Source: 20CM-2-55-15 sp964633285 (GTDB taxonomy: Bacteria > Acidobacteriota > Terriglobia > 20CM-2-55-15). From it: a stretch of DNA of 64,000 nucleotides. Under the pieces are notes generated by a model. That model had not been told where the DNA came from. It searched no databases and saw only the letters and a program-made list of their open reading frames with translations. The translations under genes were made by a program, and so were the position numbers. Shown piece by piece: positions 46,111 to 53,317 of the stretch. The stretch lies in assembly GCA_964633285.1 (NCBI GenBank), contig CAZWGA010000020.1:23375-87374 (forward strand). Direction: 5' to 3'. Every line of letters begins with the position of its first letter. Position 1 is the first letter of the stretch.

Positions 46111-46566
46111 TCAATCGCGTGAAAAAGCCAGATAGAGCGCGAAAGGCGCAAGGACAAGCGCCGCGCCGAGTGTCAGTAAGAATGGAAGTTGGTGAAGCAT
46201 CGGCAGCGCGGCGAGCGAATCCACCCAGCCTTCAAACCAGGGAAGCATTCCCACCGCAAGCGCCACGCCCACACCGGCGACAGAAGCTGCGCCAAATGCC
46301 TGAAAAACCCTCATGGGTTTCGTTGCTGTCCGAATCGCATCCTGGCGCGCGCGAAGCTCCGACCGCCACCATACGAGCCCGGCAGAAGGCACCGGCGCGT
46401 GTTTCAGCAGGTCCTCGCGTTCCTGATGAAGTGCCTGCGCAACAATGAGAACGTCGGCGCAGATGGCGCATTGCTGGACGTGAGCCTTCAGTTCATGACA
46501 GCCGTCCGGCCATCGATTCGACAAAATGGCTTCGACGAGATCACGTTCATGAATGCACTCGGTCAT
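46111..46566 (-). CDS. membrane anti-sigma factor-like protein
   Basis: The 151-residue protein starts at ATG 46566, with GGGGAGAG upstream and a 4-bp overlap with the sigma gene stop. A zinc-binding HxxxCxxC (HVQQCAIC) lies in an N-terminal anti-sigma domain, and two membrane segments follow (FGAASVAGVGVALAVGMLPW and FLLTLGAALVLAPFALYLAF). It is likely to hold the neighbouring ECF sigma factor inactive at the membrane. The longer reading frame upstream is not needed. Confidence 0.88.
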   Translation of the reverse strand: MTECIHERDLVEAILSNRWPDGCHELKAHVQQCAICADVLIVAQALHQEREDLLKHAPVPSAGLVWWRSELRARQDAIRTATKPMRVFQAFGAASVAGVGVALAVGMLPWFEGWVDSLAALPMLHQLPFLLTLGAALVLAPFALYLAFSRD

Positions 46567-47126
46567 AACTCTCCCCGAAGCAAACCCGCGAGCTTTCGTC
46601 TCGCGCGAAAGAGAATCAACTTGACGCTCCCGGGCTTCAATCCAAGGATGGCCGCAATTTCTTCGTGCGAAGAACCTTCGGCATACGCAAGCCACAACGC
46701 TTCGCGATGCCTTGGTTTCAACTTCGTCATTGCACGCGCAAGGTCGGCGCGCTTCTGATGTTGTTCCGCGCCATTGCGATCGCCTTGCGATGCCACATTT
46801 TCATCTTCCTCCGACAAGGGCCGCTCATCGTGTTGCCGCCGGAAGCTGTCGTGAGCGAGATTCGTCGCAATGCGGAACAGATAATTCTTCCGATGCGTTT
46901 CGCTCTCATAGTTAACCCGCGCGCGAAGAAACCGGTAGTAGGTTTCCTGGAGCAGATCGTCGGCAAGCTGGGAATCACCCGTCTTACGCCACAGATAAAC
47001 CCACAGCGGGCGCGCTGTTCGTTCGTAAAGGGCGCAAAAGGTTTCCTGATCCATCTGGAGTGTGCCGTCCGCCTCCGCGATTCCGGGTTGAAGCCTTTCG
47101 AGTTCGTTAAGAGTGATATCCCGCAT
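46563..47126 (-). CDS. ECF-type RNA polymerase sigma factor
   Basis: The 187-residue protein has region 2 (LYERTARPLWVYLWRKTGDS, ADDLLQETYYRFL) and region 4 (LKPRHREALWLAYAEGSSHE, then GLKPGSVKLILFRARRKLAG). There is no extra C-terminal domain. It directs RNA polymerase to a stress regulon. It overlaps the anti-sigma gene by 4 bp and starts 11 bp after a membrane protein gene. The ribosome site is weak. Confidence 0.95.
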   Translation of the reverse strand: MRDITLNELERLQPGIAEADGTLQMDQETFCALYERTARPLWVYLWRKTGDSQLADDLLQETYYRFLRARVNYESETHRKNYLFRIATNLAHDSFRRQHDERPLSEEDENVASQGDRNGAEQHQKRADLARAMTKLKPRHREALWLAYAEGSSHEEIAAILGLKPGSVKLILFRARRKLAGLLRGEL

Positions 47127-47137
47127 ATGTTTCGAAG

Positions 47138-47962
47138 TTAAGTCGGCTTCGTACCGGCGCTCGATGCCGATGGATCGAGTAAACCCAGATGTTTCGAGAG
47201 CGCATAAGAGGCGCCCGCTGAGATAATGAAACCCGCGCCCACCGTCATACCCAGCACGCCCAGAACGAAAAACGGTTGAGCCAATTCATACTGAAACTGA
47301 CTGCTCACATACTCCATGCCGATGCCGCCGAACACAATAACCAAACCCATTTGCACCGACCACAGAATTCGGCGCACCGGCGAGCCCACTCGTGTATCGG
47401 AATCGCTCGCCGCTGTCTCCACAAACTGCCTCGCTGCCGGCGTCTGGATATAGGCCAGGAGATCCTCACTCGAGGTCATGCGGTCCATGATTTTCGCGTG
47501 CAGTTCAGATTGAGCCTTGGCGACCCGGCCGGAACGCCGGTACTCGAGGCCGGACCTGACGATCAATGTGAGTCCGGTAACAATGCCAATCAGAACAACG
47601 GCAACTGCAAGAGGCTGCATTATGGCCTCTGCTAGATGAACCGTATCCCTGATCGGAATATCGTATTCCCTGGAGGTTCCCACATAGTACGCAGGGTTAT
47701 GCGCGATCTCCGGATGTTGCTTGAGGAAGGCTGCAAGCTGGGGATACAGCGAAAGATACTTTTCGTTGTCGAGCAAAGACGGATCGATTCGGAGGACATT
47801 CCTCAAGGAAGGTGGATAGTGTTGAAATAGCCTGGTCAGTTGATCCCTTGTGATCTGAGCCGGTTCATCCACGGGCCCGTTGATTTGCGCGGCGGCGTTA
47901 CCGGCAGCGAGCGCTATTAGAAAAAGAACAAATCCGAGTTTTTGCTTCAAGATCCGATTCAT
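47138..47962 (-). CDS. membrane protein linked to the ECF sigma/anti-sigma unit
   Basis: The 274-residue protein starts at the ATG at 47962, with GAGGTC upstream and a signal peptide (MNRILKQKLGFVLFLIALAA). An extracytoplasmic segment (about 25-105) has helices such as LFQHYPPSLRNVLRIDPSLL. Three membrane segments follow (LAVAVVLIGIVTGLTLIV, MGLVIVFGGIGMEYV, FFVLGVLGMTVGAGFIISAG). I do not recognise the family. It starts the sigma/anti-sigma/permease cluster and could be a signal sensor; this is inference. Confidence 0.78.
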   Translation of the reverse strand: MNRILKQKLGFVLFLIALAAGNAAAQINGPVDEPAQITRDQLTRLFQHYPPSLRNVLRIDPSLLDNEKYLSLYPQLAAFLKQHPEIAHNPAYYVGTSREYDIPIRDTVHLAEAIMQPLAVAVVLIGIVTGLTLIVRSGLEYRRSGRVAKAQSELHAKIMDRMTSSEDLLAYIQTPAARQFVETAASDSDTRVGSPVRRILWSVQMGLVIVFGGIGMEYVSSQFQYELAQPFFVLGVLGMTVGAGFIISAGASYALSKHLGLLDPSASSAGTKPT

Positions 47963-48013
47963 TATCGACCTCATCCACTTAATACGTGAGCCGGCTTGGG
48001 AAGTTATCATCCT

Positions 48014-48334
48014 TCAAATGTCCGGCACCGTCGGGAGGCCATCTTTCTTCCAGTCGCGGATTCCGCAAAACTGAACGTTCTTATAACCTGCTTTAAGGAA
48101 GGATTCGGCAGCACGCGACGCGCGCCCTCCTCCGCCTCAATAAAAAACGACATTGGCATTTTTCGGGATCTCGCCCGCCCGCTTCTCGATTTGGGCCATC
48201 GGGATGTGGATGGCGCCGGGGATGGCGCCACCTTCTTTGATCTCTTTAGCCTCCCGAACATCCACGAGGATAAGTTTCTTGTTCGTTTCGAGTTTTTTCT
48301 TCAATTCCGGAATGGGTATTCGTTCGGCGGCCAT
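48014..48334 (-). CDS. rhodanese-like protein, candidate selenoprotein with in-frame TGA at the catalytic position
   Basis: From the ATG at 48334 (GAGGT upstream), 65 codons encode a normal rhodanese start (ILVDVREAKEIKEGGAIPGA, IHIPMAQIE, VVFY). Codon 66 is TGA (48139-48137). Reading on in the same frame gives GGGGRASRAAESFLKAGYKN and then DWKKDGLP up to a TGA at 48016-48014, for 106 codons. TGA stands exactly at the catalytic Cys of the CxxGxR loop (X-GGGGR). No other break is seen. A SECIS-like hairpin follows at 48133-48097. Either the TGA encodes selenocysteine or it is a point mutation or read error of TGC/TGT; I favour the first but cannot prove it. Selenocysteine genes (selA-D) are not in the window. 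Confidence 0.7.
48097..48133 (-). promoter_or_regulatory. candidate SECIS-like hairpin after the rhodanese TGA
   Basis: Counting from the TGA, bases 4-9 (GGAGGA) can pair with 34-40 (UCCUUCC, one bulged U). Bases 11-18 (GGCGCGCG) pair with 22-30 (CGUGCUGCC, one bulged U and one G-U pair). The apical loop carries GU at positions 18-19, within the 16-37 nt range reported for bacterial SECIS loops. GC content is high, so a hairpin by chance is possible. Confidence 0.45.
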
Positions 48335-48464
48335 GCGGCATTACCTCATTTGTTTTATTGTTCGGCAGAGTAGCAAATTCTCCCGTGAACCCGCCAACCT
48401 CATGATTGAAACCCAATCGGGCGCTTCCCGGCTCAGACGTTCCAGTTCCCGTCTGTTGGGACCA

Positions 48465-48791
48465 TTACTCGACATCCAGCGCGATTTTCAAGGCCGCATT
48501 CAAGTCATCATGTTTTTGTGGCGACAAAACACCAACGTAGTTTGTGAGCGATGATTTCGGAAGACTGACGAGTTCGTCGCAGTGTACGCAGGACTCGGCC
48601 TTGAGGCCTTCATCCGGGCCGACATCGACTTGAGTTGAAAGTCCAAGGCGCTCGGAATAAACCGGAGCGCAGATGACGGTGGAGTACCTGGAATCAATCA
48701 ATACCTGGCGGCTGACAACCACGAATACTCTTGATCGCCTCGGATCTGGGCCCGACCGGCGAACGACCCGATACAATTCGCCGCGTTTCAC
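48465..48791 (-). CDS. MazF/PemK-type toxin (mRNA endoribonuclease)
   Basis: The 108-residue protein matches the PemK/MazF fold: MKRGELYRVVRRSGPDPRRS, RVFVVVSRQVLIDSRYSTVI, CAPVYSERLG, and VHCDELVSLPKSSL. Such toxins cut mRNA at short motifs; the target site cannot be inferred. It overlaps the antitoxin stop by 4 bp, so the antitoxin is made first. Confidence 0.92.
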   Translation of the reverse strand: MKRGELYRVVRRSGPDPRRSRVFVVVSRQVLIDSRYSTVICAPVYSERLGLSTQVDVGPDEGLKAESCVHCDELVSLPKSSLTNYVGVLSPQKHDDLNAALKIALDVE

Positions 48792-49018
48792 AACTTCACC
48801 TGATAGCGCAGAACATCGCTGGCCTCTCGATTGATCCGCTTTGTATTACGATTGAGGATCGCTAAGTCGCGCTGATCGCGCTCCACCCGGGCGAGATGTT
48901 GAAGATACACATGCACTGCTTTCTCAATCAACTCAGAACGGCTGCCGTTCTCGCCGACAATCCTGTCGATGCGTTCGATCAAACCGGGAGATAGTGTTAT
49001 CGATGTCTTGCTCTTCAT
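48788..49018 (-). CDS. ribbon-helix-helix antitoxin for the MazF-type toxin
   Basis: The 76-residue protein opens with a ribbon-helix-helix (SKTSITLSPGLIERIDRIVG, then GSRSELIEKAVHVYLQHLAR), and its basic/acidic C-terminal tail is likely to bind the toxin. It is the first gene of the pair and is probably an autoregulator. Its start faces the small membrane protein gene across 20 bp, where an AT-rich TACTAAGTATACTACC stretch could be operator and promoter. Confidence 0.9.
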   Translation of the reverse strand: MKSKTSITLSPGLIERIDRIVGENGSRSELIEKAVHVYLQHLARVERDQRDLAILNRNTKRINREASDVLRYQVKL

Positions 49019-49038
49019 ACTACTAAGTATACTACCGT

Positions 49039-49242
49039 ATGGTGATTCACAACTGGATGAGAATGCTGCTGGCCATACTCCTCGGCAACGTCATCTACTT
49101 TGCGGCTCAGCCCGTTCTTCCTGAGGTTCTGACACATCATTTATTCAAGGTCGATATTGGCCTTATCCTTGATTTCTGTGTTTGTGCAGCAATCTACTTG
49201 TTGCTGAGGAAAACACGGCGTAATGGAGACAATGGATGCTAG
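49039..49242 (+). CDS. small two-helix membrane protein, unknown function
   Basis: The 67-residue frame from the ATG at 49039 has two hydrophobic helices (MLLAILLGNVIYFAAQPVLP and IGLILDFCVCAAIYLLL) and a charged end (RKTRRNGDNGC). No ribosome site is clear; the ATG at 49057 is an alternative. I recall similar short proteins in Acidobacteria but cannot name a family. It is divergent from the toxin-antitoxin pair. Confidence 0.55.
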   Translation: MVIHNWMRMLLAILLGNVIYFAAQPVLPEVLTHHLFKVDIGLILDFCVCAAIYLLLRKTRRNGDNGC

Positions 49243-49323
49243 GACACCGGAACAGGAAGCGCCGCGGCGCCAATTCGATTAATTTGTCACATTCGTCCCA
49301 CGTTCATTTAGTATTTCGGAGCG

Positions 49324-50754
49324 ATGCAGACGATTCAGGTTCTCAACCCCGCAAATGAAGAAGTAATCGGAGAAATTCCTCGCGGGACTGCAGACGACGC
49401 CGATCGCGCAGTGCGCGCCGCGCGCGAAGCATTTCGAAAATGGCGATGGATTCCCGCCGTTGAAAAGGCAACGATGCTTCACGCGATCGCCGCGGGTTTG
49501 AGGGCAAATCAGCAGGATCTCGCGGCCCTGATGACCCGTGAAGGCGGCAAACCCTTCTGCGAAAATCGCGACGAAATCGAGTGGACCGCAGCCTGTTTTG
49601 ACTACTACGCCGAGATCGGGCGCAATTCCCGAGGCAGTTCCCTTCCGCCGGTTTTTGAACACCAGGTCAATTTCACAATCAAGGAACCATACGGCGTGGT
49701 TGCGGCGATCATTCCGTGGAATTATCCGCTGCTGCTCCTGTCGTGGAAGGTCGCTCCGGCTCTTGCGGCGGGAAACACGGTCATCATCAAGCCCAGTGAA
49801 GAAACTCCTCTCGCGACTCTTGCGCTGGAGGAGCTTTTCAGGGCCCTCCCCGAAGACGTCGTGCAAATTGTTACTGGATACGGCAAAGAAATCGGTGAAG
49901 CGCTGGTCCAACATCCGGGCACGGACTTGATTGCCCTGACGGGCTCTGTGGAAACAGGCAAACGCGTCGGCGCGCTTTGTGCGGAGCAAGTCAAGAAAGC
50001 GCATCTCGAATTGGGCGGCAATGATCCATTCATCGTCTGCGATGATGCGGATCTCGAGATTGCTACGCGTGCGGCCTGCTGGGCCGCGTATTTGAACTCG
50101 GGCCAGGTGTGCACCGGAGCAAAGCGGTTCTATGTCTTCGAATCGATTGCGGAAGAATTCACAAAACGTGCCGCCGAATTCACACGGTCTCTGAAAATCG
50201 GTAACGGAATGGAACCCGACACCGATATCGGCCCTCTCATCAACCGCCGGCAACTGGACGACATTGCGAACCGCGTTGACGAAGCTGTTCGCGAAGGCGC
50301 CCGCGTTCTCGTTGGCGGCCGGCGGCCACCGCAATTGAAAAAGGGTTTCTTTTACGAGCCCACCGTCATGATCGGCGTCCGGCAGGAAATGCGAATCGTG
50401 CGCACGGAAACATTCGGTCCCATTCTTCCGATCATGAAAGTTCGCAATATCGATGAAGCGATCGAACTTGCGAACGATTCATCCTATGGCCTTGGCGCCA
50501 ACATCTATTCCAACAACATGGAATGGGCAATGAAAGCGATGGACAGGATCACCGCCGGCACTTTCTGGATCAACGACCCGCTGACTGACAACGATGCGGG
50601 TCCCTTCGGAGGAATGAGGCAGACCGGTCATTCGCGGGAACTCGGTGAAGAGGGTCTCGACGAGTTCAGGGAGACGAAACACGTTCATCTGGACTACAAG
50701 CAGGAAATCAAACCGTATTGGTATCCATATTCCGAATACAACAAAGGGCATTAG
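49324..50754 (+). CDS. aldehyde dehydrogenase (betaine/aminobutyraldehyde type)
   Basis: The 476-residue NAD(P)-dependent ALDH has the oxyanion motif IIPWNYPLLLLSWKV, the catalytic Glu in LELGGNDPFIV, and the catalytic Cys in SGQVCTGAKRFYV. Substrate is not certain; the layout best fits betaine, aminobutyraldehyde or succinate-semialdehyde oxidisers. The second ALDH starts 2 bp after its stop, and a saccharopine-dehydrogenase-like gene follows, pointing to amine or lysine breakdown. Confidence 0.92.
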   Translation: MQTIQVLNPANEEVIGEIPRGTADDADRAVRAAREAFRKWRWIPAVEKATMLHAIAAGLRANQQDLAALMTREGGKPFCENRDEIEWTAACFDYYAEIGRNSRGSSLPPVFEHQVNFTIKEPYGVVAAIIPWNYPLLLLSWKVAPALAAGNTVIIKPSEETPLATLALEELFRALPEDVVQIVTGYGKEIGEALVQHPGTDLIALTGSVETGKRVGALCAEQVKKAHLELGGNDPFIVCDDADLEIATRAACWAAYLNSGQVCTGAKRFYVFESIAEEFTKRAAEFTRSLKIGNGMEPDTDIGPLINRRQLDDIANRVDEAVREGARVLVGGRRPPQLKKGFFYEPTVMIGVRQEMRIVRTETFGPILPIMKVRNIDEAIELANDSSYGLGANIYSNNMEWAMKAMDRITAGTFWINDPLTDNDAGPFGGMRQTGHSRELGEEGLDEFRETKHVHLDYKQEIKPYWYPYSEYNKGH

Positions 50755-50756
50755 AG

Positions 50757-52214
50757 ATGGCGGCCACAAAGACAGGCAAGATTCAAAAAGGCAAAGAGAG
50801 CACACGCTCTGTCGTAAATCCATTCAACGGAGAAACTCTCGCCCTCGTTTCCGAGGCGAGTAAAAAAGATGTCGATGAAGCCATCGACTCCGCCCGCGAG
50901 GCTTTCGATCGTGGACCCTGGCGGGAATCCACGGCGCAGCAGCGCGGACGCATTCTGTTTCAGATGGCGGACCTTGTTCGAAAGAACGCAACGATACTCG
51001 CGGAAATGGAAACGCTGAACTGCGGCAAGCCTCTGGTCGAAAGTGAATTCGACATGAACGATACGGCGAGCTGCTTTGAATACTACGGCGGCCTCGCCAC
51101 GAAGATTCATGGAGAAACGCTTCCCGTGCCGGACAATGCGCTCAACATGACGTTGCGCGAACCTGTCGGCGTCGCCGGCCTGATCGTTCCCTGGAATTAT
51201 CCGCTCATGCTTGCAGCCTGGAAACTCGGACCTGCTCTTGCAGCCGGCTGCACGGTCGTCCTGAAGCCCGCGGAGCAAACGCCGCTCACCACGCTGGAAT
51301 TCGCGCGACTGGTGAAAGAAAACATTCCCGATCTGCCCAAAGGCGTCCTGAATGTGGTCACCGGTGACGGGCCGGTCGCGGGCCGGGCGATTGTGGAATC
51401 AATGAAGGTCGATAAGGTCGCATTTACCGGAGGAACAGAAACCGGGCGGGAAGTCTTGAAAGGTGTTGCGAATTCGAATCTGAAAAAAGTCTCACTCGAG
51501 CTGGGCGGCAAATCTCCCAACATTTTCTTTTCGGATGCCGATCTCGATGCCGCAACGGATGGCGCCCTCTTCGGCATTTTCATCAATCAGGGAGAAGTGT
51601 GCTCCGCCGGATCGCGCATCCTGGTCCAGAAGGATTTGTTTAAGAAGTTTGTAGGAAGAATGAAAGACATGTTGCCGAGAATTGTTCTCGGAAACCCGAT
51701 GGACCGCGCAACAAAAATGGGACCACTTGTCAGTAAAGAACATCTGGAAAAGGTCGAGAGCTACATCGAGATCGGCCGCAAGGAAGCAAGACTGGTTGCA
51801 GGAGGCCGCCGGCCTTCATCGAAGGAGTTGAAGAACGGATACTTCGTCGAGCCGACCATTTTCGAATCCGACAATCAGACCCGCATTGCGCGAGAAGAAA
51901 TCTTCGGGCCCGTCGTGGCCTGCATTCCTTTCAAAGATGAGGACGATGCTCTGCAGATCGCGAACGACACTCCATATGGACTTGCGGCTGCCGTGTGGTC
52001 GCGCGACATCTTTAAGTGTCTGCGAATGGTCAAATCTCTTCGCGCGGGAATTGTGTGGGTGAATACGATGCAGCCTTGTTACGTCGAATCGCCATGGGGC
52101 GGATACAAACAAAGCGGTCATGGCCGCGAACTGAGCCTGCACGGGATCGAAGAGTTCCTGGAAACCAAGCAGGTCCACATTAACCTGAGTGAGCGGCCTA
52201 TCGGATGGTATTGA
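50757..52214 (+). CDS. aldehyde dehydrogenase (second tandem copy)
   Basis: The 485-residue ALDH starts at ATG 50757 (AAGGG at 50744). It has IVPWNYPLMLAAWKLGPALA, the catalytic Glu in LELGGKSPNIF, the catalytic Cys in QGEVCSAGSRILV and a SPWGGYKQSGHGRELS end. It is only moderately similar to the previous ALDH, so it is not a recent duplicate. The stop overlaps the next gene start by 10 bp. Confidence 0.92.
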   Translation: MAATKTGKIQKGKESTRSVVNPFNGETLALVSEASKKDVDEAIDSAREAFDRGPWRESTAQQRGRILFQMADLVRKNATILAEMETLNCGKPLVESEFDMNDTASCFEYYGGLATKIHGETLPVPDNALNMTLREPVGVAGLIVPWNYPLMLAAWKLGPALAAGCTVVLKPAEQTPLTTLEFARLVKENIPDLPKGVLNVVTGDGPVAGRAIVESMKVDKVAFTGGTETGREVLKGVANSNLKKVSLELGGKSPNIFFSDADLDAATDGALFGIFINQGEVCSAGSRILVQKDLFKKFVGRMKDMLPRIVLGNPMDRATKMGPLVSKEHLEKVESYIEIGRKEARLVAGGRRPSSKELKNGYFVEPTIFESDNQTRIAREEIFGPVVACIPFKDEDDALQIANDTPYGLAAAVWSRDIFKCLRMVKSLRAGIVWVNTMQPCYVESPWGGYKQSGHGRELSLHGIEEFLETKQVHINLSERPIGWY

Positions 52215-53317
52215 GCGTCCCGCGATTCGTCGTTCTGGGCGGCGCTGGCGCAATCGGCCGGATCATTGTCCGCGACTTGTTTGGATCTCAACCGAAAAAC
52301 CAAATTCTCATTGCGGATTTTCATGAGGATTCCGCCCGGCAGCTCGCTGCCGGCTTTCGCAGCCGCCGCGTGGCTTTCGAGCGAGCGGATGCGCGCGACC
52401 CGTCGCAACTCGCCCGGATTTTCCGTGGACATTCTGTCGTTATCAATTGCACGCGGCATCAATTCAATCTGAACGTCATGAAAGCCGCGCTGGCATCCCA
52501 TGTGCATTACCTGGATCTCGGCGGACTCTTCGTCTGGACCCGGCGTCAATTACGGTTGAATTCTCAATTCGCGCGCGCGGGTTTGACTGCAATCCTGGGA
52601 ATGGGCTGTTCTCCCGGTTTGACGAATGTGATGGCTGCCGCCGCCGTAACGAAACTCGGAAAGGCCGATTCGATACGAATTCGAGTCGGAGGAATCGACT
52701 TCAATACACAACAAAGTTCACTCGCCTTTCCCTATTCTGCTCAAACCATCGTTGAGGAGCTGACGCTGAAACCGTGGAAGTGGAGCGGCGGCAAATTCGT
52801 GAAGGCCGCCCCGCGGTCGGGATGGGAGCGCATGGATTTCGGTCCGCCGGTTGGGCCCGTGTGGCTCGTGACAACGCGTCACAGCGAAATTGCGACACTT
52901 CCCCTTCGATACAAAACACTCGGCCTGCGGTACGCGGACTTCAAAGTAGGATTCGAGCGCTCCTTTGTTCGAGAGATCATCAAACGCCTTCGCGCCGGAT
53001 GGACGGTTCGTGATTTTGAAGCTCTCCCATCGGCGCGCAACACTCCAAAGGATTATGAAATCACGCGTGTCATTGTGCGTGGCGGCCGGCGCCGGATCAT
53101 CGCGGATTGCCATGCCGAGTCGAACGCTGAATGGAACGCAAGCGCCGGAGACATCGATACCGCATGCCCCGCGTCGATCGTTGCACAGATGATCGTAAGC
53201 GGTGTTGTATCGCGGCCCGGTGTCAGTGCTCCCGAAGACGTTGTTCCTCCTGAAACACTTTTCGACGAATGCCGTTCACGTGGTATGCAGTTTAGAATGG
53301 CCGAAGAATCGCGATGA
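52205..53317 (+). CDS. saccharopine dehydrogenase-like NAD(P)-binding oxidoreductase
   Basis: The 370-residue protein has an N-terminal Rossmann fold (RFVVLGGAGAIGRIIVRDL), DADARDPSQLARIF-like contacts, VVINCTRHQFNLNVMKAALA, and YLDLGGLF followed by a GMGCSPGLTNVMAAAA block, as in the saccharopine dehydrogenase superfamily. The exact substrate is unknown. It overlaps the ALDH by 10 bp and the kinase by 4 bp. Confidence 0.87.
   Translation: MVLSVPRFVVLGGAGAIGRIIVRDLFGSQPKNQILIADFHEDSARQLAAGFRSRRVAFERADARDPSQLARIFRGHSVVINCTRHQFNLNVMKAALASHVHYLDLGGLFVWTRRQLRLNSQFARAGLTAILGMGCSPGLTNVMAAAAVTKLGKADSIRIRVGGIDFNTQQSSLAFPYSAQTIVEELTLKPWKWSGGKFVKAAPRSGWERMDFGPPVGPVWLVTTRHSEIATLPLRYKTLGLRYADFKVGFERSFVREIIKRLRAGWTVRDFEALPSARNTPKDYEITRVIVRGGRRRIIADCHAESNAEWNASAGDIDTACPASIVAQMIVSGVVSRPGVSAPEDVVPPETLFDECRSRGMQFRMAEESR

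Noticed and set aside
48137..48334. The rhodanese as a 65-residue protein ending at the TGA
   Set aside because: The frame after the TGA has a normal rhodanese C-terminus, so the short form would lack its active site.
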